Under the pieces are notes generated by a model. The model was not told the DNA's origin. It did no database searches and worked only from the letters and a program-made list of their open reading frames with translations. A stretch of 23,367 bases of DNA from DATBRG01 sp036560445 (GTDB lineage Bacteria > Pseudomonadota > Gammaproteobacteria > Burkholderiales > Methylophilaceae). Positions 14,301 to 20,031 of the stretch are shown here, piece by piece; positions within the stretch are counted from its first letter, which is position 1, and each line of letters begins with the position of its first letter. The position numbers were made by a program, and so were the translations under genes. Location of the stretch: assembly GCA_036560445.1 (NCBI GenBank), contig DATBRG010000014.1, positions 1-23,367 on the forward strand, read 5' to 3'.

Positions 14301-16565
14301 GGCCTGGGCGATACCTTACAGTTCATCCGTTATGCCATCCTGGCGAAGCAACATTTTACCGAAGTAACAGTGATTTGCCCGCCACCGCTCATGGCGATAT
14401 TGAGTGGCTCACTGCACATTCATGGCATACAGGTGGAGACCTCAATCCCCGCTGACCAAACCAGCTGGCAATGGCATTGCAATACATTGTCGTTGCCGCT
14501 GGCATTTGACACCACGCTGGAAAACATCCCAGCCACTGTGCCCTATTTGATGGCCCCGATTAACCGTATCGAGTATTGGGGAAATCATCTTAACCTGCTG
14601 AGCCCACCAGGCAAGCCTCGCATTGGCCTCGTCTGGGCAGCCAATCAGGATAATGTACGTTTACGCTCGCGCAGCATGGGCTTCAGCAAAATAGCCCCGC
14701 TAATCAAACTGGATGAATTCAGCTGGGTTAGCCTGCAGAAAGAAAAAATCGAAGATCTTAGTCAATCTGGCAAGCTGATCGACTGGATGGACGAAATCGA
14801 AGACCTGGCCGATACCGCGGCCTTGATCGAAAACCTGGATCTGGTCATCAGTATCGATACTTCCGTTGCCCATCTGGCAGGCGCACTGGCCAAGCCAGTG
14901 TGGCTACTCACCAGATTTGAAAGCGACTGGCGCTGGATGCTGAACCGGGAGGATAGCCCGTGGTATCCCACCATGCGTATATTCACCCAGAAAAACTCCG
15001 GTGATTGGGATGAACTCATCACTAGGGTAGCTAAGGAGCTGCAATCATGGCATAGCCAAGCATCCAGGGTGACCCCCGAGTTGAGCGGCCATGCCTCCAT
15101 GGCCGAAATGCAAGCCATCATCGAGCCATTCAGCAAACAGAACTGGCTCGAACTTGAGCGCCTGGCCAACGATTTATGTACCCGTTACCCACAGGATGGG
15201 TTTGGTTTCAAATCACTGGGCGTAGCACTGCAAATGCAGAATAAAAATGTGCAGGCACTGGATATGATGCGCAAGGCAGCAGAGCTTATGCCGAGTGACG
15301 CTGACGTACATAACAACCTGGCCGGTATCCTGAAACAAGCCGGGGATATTGATTCTGCCATCAGCCATTTCGAGACTGCGATCAAGATCAGGCCGGATTT
15401 TGTCGAGGCCATCAATAATCTGGGCATGGTGTATTACGAACTAGGGCAACCAGAAAAGGCCCTTGCTTACTGCCGGAAAGCATTAGGGCTAAATCCTGTT
15501 TCGGCAACCACTCTCTACAATCTGGGGGTGGCTTCGCGTGAAGCTGGCCGCAATGCAGAGGCTATCGATTATTACGAACGCGCTTTAACCAGCCGCCCAA
15601 ACGATGTGAATATCTTATGGAACCTGAGCCTGGCACTACTCAGCTCGGGGCAATATGAGCGTGGATGGCAAAAATACGAAACCCGCTTTGCGCTGCCCAG
15701 CAAAAAGCCACTGGCGCAGACACCCTACCCATGCTGGCTGGGAAAAGAAAAAATAGCCGGAAAGAAAATACTGATCCAGTCCGAACAGGGGATTGGAGAT
15801 GCATTCCAGATGCTGCGCTATATCAGTCTGCTGGAGCAGCAAGGAGCTGAATGCTGGATCCAGGTGTTTCAGCCCATGCGTGGCATAATCAGCCGTAGCT
15901 TTCCAAAAGCTAAAGTGATTGATGAGCATACCAGCCCTGCAGGGCTGGATTACCGGATTCCGCTCATGAGCCTGCCATTGGCTATGCAGACTTTTACCGA
16001 AGCCTCCATCCCGAATAAAGTGCCATACCTGTTAGCAGATAGCGCACGGATTGCTTACTGGCAACGGCAACTATCCGGCCCCACAGCTACAGTTGGGCTG
16101 GTATGGCGTGGCAGCCCCAATAATGCGAATGACCGCCAGCGCTCGATAACGATAGAGAAAGTTTTGCCGCTGATAACAGCACATCCATCAATTCAGTTTG
16201 TCAGCCTGCAAAAGCACTTGAGCGATACCGAGCACAAAAAATTAAGGGGGTTGAAAAATCTGCGCATCATTGACAGCGAGCTCACCGACTTTGATGAGAC
16301 CGCTGCCATCATGGCCAATCTGAATGTAATAATCAGCGTGGATTCTGCGCCTGTGCACCTGTCAGCAGCCATGGGCAAACCTACATGGCTGCTGCTGTCG
16401 TTCAAGTTTGACTGGCGCTGGATGACGGGCCGTAAAGATAGTCCCTGGTACCCGACTTTGCGTATTTTCAATCAGTCAAAAGCGGGGGATTGGAATAATG
16501 TGATATCTGATGTGAGCACTGCTTTGGGCAAGCAATTGTTGGCACACCAAGCCCGGAAACGCTAG
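8307..16565 (+). CDS. Giant five-module TPR / GT9-like glycosyltransferase, 2752 residues
   Basis: One uninterrupted frame encodes five successive modules, each a TPR array followed by a GT-B domain resembling GT9 heptosyltransferases (boundaries given as separate repeat entries). Each GT domain opens with EQGxGDxxQ, the counterpart of the GD motif of heptosyltransferases (Asp328, 930, 1474, 2002, 2498). Each closes with S-[VI]-D-[TS]-x3-HL (His519, 1117, 1661, 2189, 2684), where GT9 enzymes hold the nucleotide sugar, and then DWRW and R-[EK]-DSPWYP. No signal peptide or membrane helix is seen; the N-terminus is lysine-rich (MTPPKKKSGK). It should act in the cytoplasm, with the TPRs presenting a protein or glycan acceptor. 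Donor and acceptor are unknown. Single TPR-GT9 proteins are known in proteobacteria, but five in one chain is unusual. It lies 33 bases after rlmJ with no good ribosome site visible. Confidence 0.9.
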   Translation: MTPPKKKSGKSAASQAATELSAEQVSAVIALFNNADWLGLESASRQLIKAWPEHGFGWKTLGVSLKMLKKDSEAMQAMHKAVELMPDDADTHNNLASALSEDGKFADAIPLLRQSLKRRPHHPETLTSLAMCMAATSELDEAIALYREAIALKTGNAETHYHLAHALLTKEDAKAAIEHFTTALAIRPDYPAALLGLGNAHYFQLEFDQAVDSYQKAIATRPDYADAYHNLALAFTAKHDHHAAIEQYCKALALKPDYAAAEVALAGALLKTGQLLEGWRHYEKRWDAFQNSYEGTLPRPQTALPQWRGEAVAQDAGILLFCEQGIGDSLQFARYLPMLAERFNRITLICQPEILALLRESFSRYGIDVSDTIPQDQSAWQWHCTTLSLPFAFGTTLDNLPASIPYLKAATGRVDYWRQRLKSSTAAGKPLVGLVWAGGNQLKADSKRSIEPSKLNALVSNSSVNWLSLQKADLTEKTGNPFKNGNLTDLMNEIQDFADTAALIENLDLVISVDTAVAHLAGALGKPVWLLNRFDGDWRWMLEREDSPWYPSMRLFNQHTEGDWDEVIARVTSALDSWLGIPVLTDGPSANEVNHIVNLFKAGEWETLEAASSKLCSKWPENGFAWKSLGVSLKMQHKNVEALAAMKKAVELIPQDFDVHNNLAAALREQGDAEAAIEHLRKALAIQPEYPDALNSLGISLGLRGEIDEAIALYRRTIAIKPDFHEAYFNLANILRDSGNIDEALSLYDKALKLKPDFAAVYNGMGITMMLANKPDEALKQFQRALDITPTLPEAINGMGNALRALGEVDKAIGYYQKALDIYPDFHDVYHNIAIAYTEKNELDRAITYYTKALELKPDYASAATGLGMVMLSKGDLRQGWQYYEKRWDGFLQAVRGTLQRPKTNLPQWHGEKPGKNASLLLFCEQGLGDSLQFIRYLPLLAERFSKVTVVCPDILINILRHSFQIKNVEIIDYFPDDHAPWQWHCTTLSVPLAFGTSLENIPNAVPYLKAPDNLVRYWENRLAHIKSNGKPCIGLVWSGNPYNTNIRLRNMCFSHVAPLLELEQFNWICLQKDKAEADTTHERLVNWMDEIVDFADSAALIENLDLVISVDTSVVHLTGGLGKPVWMINRFSGDWRWLIGREDSPWYPTMRIFTQKSRADWDEVIARVVADLVAKHDVPESFHHRGKKTAHKQKATTQPVVASSPMGKEISSILALFNTSDWPTLEQEAARLTERYPDDGFGFNSLGIALKMQRKHEQALPVLRRAAELLPDDFEVHNNLANALNDQHPEEAIQHYEIALKIKPDYVEAMYNLGITLRDSGHLQEAISLFRQALVIRPDYAQVHHNLGIALDACKQYEESIGCYQKALAIKPSYLEALHNLGHALYQLGRFEEALLYYNKALEIMPDFTEARWNRSLIILSLGQFEQGWPDYDLRFKRKKSGKLLSPVYPQWLGKESVVGKKLLIQFEQGFGDAFQMLRYVTLLERQGATCWIQAPKNMQSLLSRSFGKTTVVDKDEYPAGLDYRIPIMSLPLALKTWSEAAIPKQMPYLLADNSKVAIWQKKLAGNYSKNVGLVWRGNPEHQNDNNRSIELADLLLAIEPYTSIQFVSLQKDITAAELALLRGRDNLRVLDADLKNFDETAAVVANLDLVISVDTAPAHLAGAMGKPTWLLLPFRADWRWMLGREDSPWYPTMRLFRQQTIADWTTVLTGVSNTLQAWLNHEPLTHPSLPVAVPYQETVEQLLQLFSYGEAQTLVQVSLIASSQYPHDPFATNMLAISRALNSEQVTAFELMPVTKELSLPPRLLREVRAVEEAMMNFASCINEQGDFAEALHRLAATLLIKNCNDAAIHYYLRVVALRPAFIDGWLNLGTAYLRKGEPDHALKNYQQALKLRPNDAYALNGIGAALKDLNRLTEALEYFRMSMDADPKFAAAETGLGLTLLMLGQLREGWQHYETRWQGLNIGIQGDIKRPRTSLPQWKGETVAADAKLLIFCEQGLGDTLQFIRYAILAKQHFTEVTVICPPPLMAILSGSLHIHGIQVETSIPADQTSWQWHCNTLSLPLAFDTTLENIPATVPYLMAPINRIEYWGNHLNLLSPPGKPRIGLVWAANQDNVRLRSRSMGFSKIAPLIKLDEFSWVSLQKEKIEDLSQSGKLIDWMDEIEDLADTAALIENLDLVISIDTSVAHLAGALAKPVWLLTRFESDWRWMLNREDSPWYPTMRIFTQKNSGDWDELITRVAKELQSWHSQASRVTPELSGHASMAEMQAIIEPFSKQNWLELERLANDLCTRYPQDGFGFKSLGVALQMQNKNVQALDMMRKAAELMPSDADVHNNLAGILKQAGDIDSAISHFETAIKIRPDFVEAINNLGMVYYELGQPEKALAYCRKALGLNPVSATTLYNLGVASREAGRNAEAIDYYERALTSRPNDVNILWNLSLALLSSGQYERGWQKYETRFALPSKKPLAQTPYPCWLGKEKIAGKKILIQSEQGIGDAFQMLRYISLLEQQGAECWIQVFQPMRGIISRSFPKAKVIDEHTSPAGLDYRIPLMSLPLAMQTFTEASIPNKVPYLLADSARIAYWQRQLSGPTATVGLVWRGSPNNANDRQRSITIEKVLPLITAHPSIQFVSLQKHLSDTEHKKLRGLKNLRIIDSELTDFDETAAIMANLNVIISVDSAPVHLSAAMGKPTWLLLSFKFDWRWMTGRKDSPWYPTLRIFNQSKAGDWNNVISDVSTALGKQLLAHQARKR
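8370..10073 (+). repeat. Module 1 (type A1) of the giant TPR-GT protein
   Basis: Residues 22-589. A degenerate helical pair (VIALFNNADW...) and six recognisable 34-residue TPRs end in LLEGWRHYEKRW, followed by a GT9-like domain. Markers are LPRPQTALPQWRGE, EQGIGD at 323-328, WQWHCTTLSLP, KRSIE, SVDTAVAHLAG at 512-522 and REDSPWYP at 544-551. It shares GVSLKM and KAVELMP in its first TPR with module 2. It keeps the RSIE tetrapeptide otherwise seen in module 3 (RSIT in module 5). Confidence 0.85.
10074..11924 (+). repeat. Module 2 (type A2) of the giant TPR-GT protein
   Basis: Residues 590-1206, the longest module, with seven canonical TPRs after the degenerate first pair. GT markers are EQGLGD at 925-930, WQWHCTTLSVP, RLRNMCFSHVAPLLEL in place of the RSIE segment, WMDEIVDFAD, SVDTSVVHLTG at 1110-1120 and REDSPWYP at 1142-1149. 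It ends in a His/Lys/Thr-rich linker (about 1176-1206). Its GT domain is closest to that of module 4. Confidence 0.85.
11925..13517 (+). repeat. Module 3 (type B) of the giant TPR-GT protein
   Basis: Residues 1207-1737, with five canonical TPRs after the degenerate first pair, the second TPR one residue short. The GT domain is of a different kind: YPQWLGKE, KLLIQFEQGFGDAFQMLRY (motif at 1469-1474), GLDYRIPIMSLPLAL, LVWRGNPEHQNDNNRSIE, SVDTAPAHLAG at 1654-1664 and REDSPWYP at 1686-1693. These features recur in module 5 and not in 1, 2 or 4. Confidence 0.85.
13518..15098 (+). repeat. Module 4 (type A2, eroded TPRs) of the giant TPR-GT protein
   Basis: Residues 1738-2264. The first part of the TPR array no longer fits the TPR consensus (about 1740-1850). 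Only about three good repeats remain before LREGWQHYETRW. The GT domain is intact: LPQWKGE, EQGLGD at 1997-2002, WQWHCNTLSLP, RSRSMGFSKIAPLIKL, WMDEIEDLAD, SIDTSVAHLAG at 2182-2192 and REDSPWYP at 2214-2221. It matches module 2 in the RLRxxxxxFSxxAPL and WMDEI segments. Confidence 0.85.
15099..16562 (+). repeat. Module 5 (type B) of the giant TPR-GT protein
   Basis: Residues 2265-2752, the shortest module, with four canonical TPRs after the degenerate first pair. GT markers match module 3: YPCWLGKEKIAGKKILIQ, EQGIGDAFQMLRY (2493 on), GLDYRIPLMSLPLAM, LVWRGSPNNANDRQRSI, SVDSAPVHLSA at 2677-2687 and RKDSPWYP at 2709-2716. It departs from the other modules in SVDS for SVDT and Lys2710 for Glu. 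The protein ends soon after, in a basic tail (HQARKR). Confidence 0.85.
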
Positions 16566-16572
16566 CTCGCAA

Positions 16573-16842
16573 CTAGTAAATCGAATTAGAAAAAGGCGTT
16601 TTACAGCTCTTACCGTTGGCCGAAGACTCCATTTCGTCTAGCACATCCTTTTTATAGCCCTTGCCGTGTTTGGCTTCAATGTAAGCACGCACCTCATAAA
16701 CGGTTACCACTCCGTCATGATCCTTATCCATGGCCTGGATATTTTCTTCCACGCTAGGCTCTTTAGGCGCAGCAGCCTGATCTGCATAGGCCAAACTACT
16801 TAGCAGCGCCAGCACGACAATAATCAATGGTTCAAGGGTCAT
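16573..16842 (-). CDS. Small secreted protein with one EF-hand
   Basis: An 89-residue protein with a hydrophobic N-terminal signal ending at SLAYA/DQ. A short Ala/Pro/Glu segment follows. One canonical EF-hand loop, DKDHDGVVTVYE, has Asp at loop positions 1, 3 and 5 and Glu at 12. The rest is a charged helix (RAYIEAKHGKGYKKDVLDEMESS) with one cysteine near the end. A second EF-hand partner helix may be degenerate. It is distinct from the two-loop EF-hand protein elsewhere in the window, although both have the same plan of signal plus EF-hand. It converges on the giant glycosyltransferase gene with only 7 bases between stops and diverges from purB. The start codon has no strong ribosome site, so expression is less certain. 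Confidence 0.7.
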   Translation of the reverse strand: MTLEPLIIVVLALLSSLAYADQAAAPKEPSVEENIQAMDKDHDGVVTVYEVRAYIEAKHGKGYKKDVLDEMESSANGKSCKTPFSNSIY

Positions 16843-16929
16843 TCGCTATCAGGCTAATAGGTAGAAGGTTAGCTTACCTGAAATAGGACAGCGTTAAAGC
16901 TAAAAGTTCGGGCACTTCACTTAGCGGTT

Positions 16930-16956
16930 TTGACTATCTGGCGAGTAGGGTAAAAT
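16930..16956 (+). promoter_or_regulatory. Candidate promoter for the purB operon
   Basis: TTGACT (16930-16935), a 15-base spacer and TAAAAT (16951-16956) lie about 42 bases before the purB ATG. Both hexamers match 5 of 6, but the spacer is shorter than the usual 16-18. Confidence 0.4.
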
Positions 16957-16997
16957 CATATTTTGCCAATCACCGCAATTCATGTAAAAGGTTTCTG

Positions 16998-18368
16998 ATG
17001 GAGCTTACCCCACTCAACGCACTCTCCCCTCTCGACGGCCGATACCAGAACAAGCTCGACCCACTGCGCCCTTGCTTCAGTGAATTCGCCTTGATCCGTC
17101 ACCGCATGCTGGTCGAAATGGAATGGCTAAAGGCACTCGCCGCAGAACCATCACTCAAGGAAATCGCTGCATTCAGCCAAGATACTTTGAAAGAGCTTGA
17201 TGCTGCCATTGCCAGTTTTGGCGAAGCGGAAGCGGCCCAGGTCAAGGCCATTGAGGTACGTACCAACCATGATGTAAAGGCGCTGGAGTACTGGCTCAAG
17301 GAGCGTTTTGACGGCAATCACGAAATTCATGCTGCAAGTGAATTCATCCACTTTGCCTGTACATCGGAAGATATCAACAACCTGTCACACGGCCTCATGC
17401 TCAAGACAGCACGCGATAACGTTATGCTACCAATGCTGGATCAGCTCGTCGCACGCCTCACCGAGCTGGCCCACCAGCTGGCTGATGCCCCCATGCTGTC
17501 ACATACCCACGGCCAGCCAGCATCACCAACCACGCTCGGCAAGGAGATCGCTAATGTGGTCTATCGGCTGCGTCGCCAGCGTAAACAACTGACAACAGGT
17601 GAAATACTGGGCAAGCTCAACGGAGCTGTCGGCAATTTCAACGCACATTTATCCGCTTACCCAGAATTTGACTGGGAGGCCTTTGCACAAAAATTCGTCA
17701 CCCAATTGGGCCTGACCTACAACCCTTACACCATCCAGATCGAACCACATGACTACATGGCAGAGCTCTACGATGCCCTGGCCCGTATCAACACTATCCT
17801 CATCGACCTTGATCGCGACCTTTGGGGCTATATCTCGATGGGTTACTTCAAGCAGAAGGTCAAAGAAGGCGAAGTCGGCTCCTCCACCATGCCACACAAG
17901 GTCAACCCGATTGATTTCGAAAACTCGGAAGGCAACCTCGGCATCGCCAACGCGGTATTGCGCCATCTGGCAGAAAAACTACCGATCTCACGCTGGCAGC
18001 GCGACCTGACCGATTCCACTGTGTTACGCAATATGGGCGTAGCTTTTGGCTATACGCTGCTAGGCTATGATTCCTGTCTCAAAGGCCTGAACAAGCTGGA
18101 AGCCAACCCGGCACAACTCGCAGCTGACCTCGACAACAACTGGGAAGTCTTGGCCGAGCCGATCCAGACCGTGATGCGACGCTATGGGATTGAGAACCCC
18201 TATGAGCAACTTAAGGCGCTCACGCGCGGAAAAGGTGGCATCAACAAACAATCGCTGCATACTTTTATCCGTGAACTCAAGATTCCGGAAAACGCGAAGC
18301 AGGCACTCTTGGAAATGACGCCAGCCAGCTACATCGGCAAGGCAGCTGAATTAGCCAGGAAAATCTAG
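16998..18368 (+). CDS. purB: Adenylosuccinate lyase
   Basis: A 456-residue PurB, the same length as in E. coli. It cleaves SAICAR to AICAR and adenylosuccinate to AMP in purine synthesis, with fumarate released each time. The N-terminus LTPLNALSPLDGRY is typical of the proteobacterial form. Catalytic residues are visible: H171 in HTHGQPASPTT and S295 in the mobile signature loop GSSTMPHKVNP (294-304). The start is supported by AAAAGG six bases before the ATG. It is the first gene of the plus-strand run, and wrbA begins at the base after its stop. Confidence 0.97.
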   Translation: MELTPLNALSPLDGRYQNKLDPLRPCFSEFALIRHRMLVEMEWLKALAAEPSLKEIAAFSQDTLKELDAAIASFGEAEAAQVKAIEVRTNHDVKALEYWLKERFDGNHEIHAASEFIHFACTSEDINNLSHGLMLKTARDNVMLPMLDQLVARLTELAHQLADAPMLSHTHGQPASPTTLGKEIANVVYRLRRQRKQLTTGEILGKLNGAVGNFNAHLSAYPEFDWEAFAQKFVTQLGLTYNPYTIQIEPHDYMAELYDALARINTILIDLDRDLWGYISMGYFKQKVKEGEVGSSTMPHKVNPIDFENSEGNLGIANAVLRHLAEKLPISRWQRDLTDSTVLRNMGVAFGYTLLGYDSCLKGLNKLEANPAQLAADLDNNWEVLAEPIQTVMRRYGIENPYEQLKALTRGKGGINKQSLHTFIRELKIPENAKQALLEMTPASYIGKAAELARKI

Positions 18369-18962
18369 ATGCAGGAAATCCTCGTTCTTTACTACTCTCA
18401 AGGGGGCGCGGTGCGCGAGATGGCACAGCTCATTGCGCGTGGGGTCGAGACTATCAAAGGCGTCAAGGCGCGCATTCGCACAGTGCCTAAAGTCTCAACC
18501 AACTGCGAAGCTACCGAACCTGAGGTACCTGCAAGCGGCGCGCCTTATGCTGAACTGAAAGACCTGCAGGAATGCGTAGGCCTTGCACTTGGCAGCCCGA
18601 CACGTTTCGGCAATATGGCTGCCCCCATGAAATATTTTCTCGATGGCACTGTAAGCCTGTGGCTTAAAGGTGTGCTCATCGGCAAACCCGCTTGCGTGTT
18701 CACTTCTACGGGTTCGATGCACGGCGGGCAGGAAACCACCTTATTGACCATGATGTTGCCACTCATGCACCACGGTATGGTGATGGTTGGCTTGCCTTAT
18801 TCAGAGCCAGAGTTATCAGCCACTACCTCTGGCGGCACACCATATGGCGCCAGCCATGTAGGAGGTACAGCGGATGACCGCCCTATCACTGAAGATGAAC
18901 GCAAATTGTGCATTGCGCTAGGTAGACGCTTGGCTGAAACAGCCATTAAGCTAGCCGCATGA
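18369..18962 (+). CDS. wrbA: WrbA-type NAD(P)H:quinone oxidoreductase (flavodoxin-like)
   Basis: A 197-residue flavodoxin-fold enzyme that reduces quinones by two electrons with NAD(P)H, which limits semiquinone formation. The FMN phosphate loop is at the N-terminus (LVLYYSQGGAVREMA). SPTRFGNMAAPMKYFLD and TSTGSMHGGQETTLL are the WrbA-specific FMN-site and active-site segments. The later GTPYGASHVGG is also diagnostic. Length fits the family (about 198). Start and purB stop are contiguous (TAG-ATG). Its end overlaps the next gene by four bases (ATGA), so the two should be translationally coupled. Confidence 0.95.
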   Translation: MQEILVLYYSQGGAVREMAQLIARGVETIKGVKARIRTVPKVSTNCEATEPEVPASGAPYAELKDLQECVGLALGSPTRFGNMAAPMKYFLDGTVSLWLKGVLIGKPACVFTSTGSMHGGQETTLLTMMLPLMHHGMVMVGLPYSEPELSATTSGGTPYGASHVGGTADDRPITEDERKLCIALGRRLAETAIKLAA

Positions 18963-19660
18963 ACTTGGCCAGTGAGGCGCGCCGCTTCCTGAGAAGCACT
19001 TACAGCGGGATTCTTTCCACGCATTCCGCCAAATTTGAAGGCTATCCGTTTGGCTCTGTTGCCCCTTTCGTGCTGGACCAAGACGGTCAGCCGCTAGTAC
19101 TGATCAGCACCCTGGCGGAGCATACCAAGAACATCATTGGGGATTGCAAAACATCACTGCTGGTATTTGCCGGAGCAGAGGATTTACAGGCTAGCGCTCG
19201 CCTCACGCTGATTGGCGATGCGGAACAGACGGATAAGAATGACCCATTCTTGCGTGCGCGTTACCTGCGCTATTTCCCTTCGGCTGAGCAATATTTTGAT
19301 GCGCATGACTTTTATTTCTACCGCATCCAGATCAAGCAGGCTCGTTACATTGCTGGGTTTGGCCGCATGTCGTGGATAGCTGGCGAGGAATTCAAATCGC
19401 CACCTAACCGCCTCGCTGCGCTTGAAACCGGGATCCTCGAGCACATGAATGCAGATCATGGCGAGAACCTCCTTGCGTATTGTCAACATTTCCATCAATT
19501 AGAGGCCAAGCATGCCGAGATGCTGGGTATAGACACCGATGGCTTTGATGTAAGAACTGACAATGAGAAGATGCTGCGCTTTGAGTTTGATGAACCAGTG
19601 ACCGATGCGCAAAATGCCCGCGCTGCACTGGTTGCCATGGCGAAAGCTTGCCGCGCATGA
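18959..19660 (+). CDS. HugZ/HutZ-like FMN-binding split-barrel protein with DUF2470 domain
   Basis: A 233-residue protein of the pyridoxamine-phosphate-oxidase-like superfamily. Residues 1-140 form the flavin/heme split-barrel domain (RRFLRSTYSGILSTHS, FGSVAPFVLD, ISTLAEHTKNI, SLLVF). Residues about 155-233 form the DUF2470 domain, marked by EHMNADHGENLLAYC. This two-domain plan is that of HugZ/HutZ proteins, some of which degrade heme. The sequence does not show whether this one binds heme, and many relatives are uncharacterised. It overlaps wrbA and the DUF2069 gene by four bases at each end. No heme-uptake genes are nearby, so a role in heme use is not supported by context. Confidence 0.85.
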   Translation: MNLASEARRFLRSTYSGILSTHSAKFEGYPFGSVAPFVLDQDGQPLVLISTLAEHTKNIIGDCKTSLLVFAGAEDLQASARLTLIGDAEQTDKNDPFLRARYLRYFPSAEQYFDAHDFYFYRIQIKQARYIAGFGRMSWIAGEEFKSPPNRLAALETGILEHMNADHGENLLAYCQHFHQLEAKHAEMLGIDTDGFDVRTDNEKMLRFEFDEPVTDAQNARAALVAMAKACRA

Positions 19661-20013
19661 TCAGGTTGTTACGCATCGGTGCTGGCGGCAGTCTGATCGC
19701 GCTCATCTTGATTTTGCTGGCATGGGAAGGCTGGCTGGCCCCCATTAAACCCGGAGGCTCATTGCTGATTCTCAAGGCTGTGCCGCTGCTGTTACCGTTA
19801 TTCGGCATCCTCAAAGGCCGACGCTACACCTACCAGTGGGCTTCGATGTTCATCTTGCTCTACTTCACCGAGGGCACGGTTCGCGCCTGGGCCGATCACG
19901 GCACTTCGGCCAAACTGGCAATGATGGAAGTGTTACTGACACTGATATTTTTCGGCTGTACTATTTTTTATTGCCGACTCACCCGAGGCATCAGCTTAAA
20001 AGAGCAGACTTAG
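19657..20013 (+). CDS. DUF2069 family inner membrane protein
   Basis: A 118-residue membrane protein starting at the ATG that overlaps the previous stop (ATGA). A TTG nine bases upstream is in frame but less likely. Four hydrophobic helices are seen: residues about 5-24, 33-51, 58-74 and 86-105. They match the DUF2069 layout, with short polar loops such as LKGRRYTYQW and YFTEGTVRAWAD, the most conserved segment of the family. The family often lies next to wrbA in beta- and gammaproteobacteria, as here. No function is established. Confidence 0.82.
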   Translation: MIRLLRIGAGGSLIALILILLAWEGWLAPIKPGGSLLILKAVPLLLPLFGILKGRRYTYQWASMFILLYFTEGTVRAWADHGTSAKLAMMEVLLTLIFFGCTIFYCRLTRGISLKEQT

Positions 20014-20024
20014 TCAGCTATAAT
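19996..20024 (+). promoter_or_regulatory. Candidate internal promoter for surE, possibly giving a leaderless mRNA
   Basis: TTAAAA (19996-20001), a 17-base spacer and perfect TATAAT (20019-20024) end seven bases before the surE ATG. Transcription would start at or next to the A of the ATG. No Shine-Dalgarno sequence precedes surE. The stop of the upstream gene falls within the spacer. Confidence 0.4.
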
Positions 20025-20031
20025 TCGTGCC

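Noticed and set aside
8307..16565. Regular spacing of about 102 bases along the giant gene, as if a DNA tandem repeat or CRISPR-like array
   Set aside because: The period is the 34-residue TPR unit. The DNA copies differ at many codon positions and there are no identical repeats with spacers.
8307..16565. Possibility that the giant frame is several genes wrongly joined
   Set aside because: The frame runs on without a stop through every module border, and the linkers are short coding sequence with no ribosome sites or start-like breaks that would suggest separate genes.
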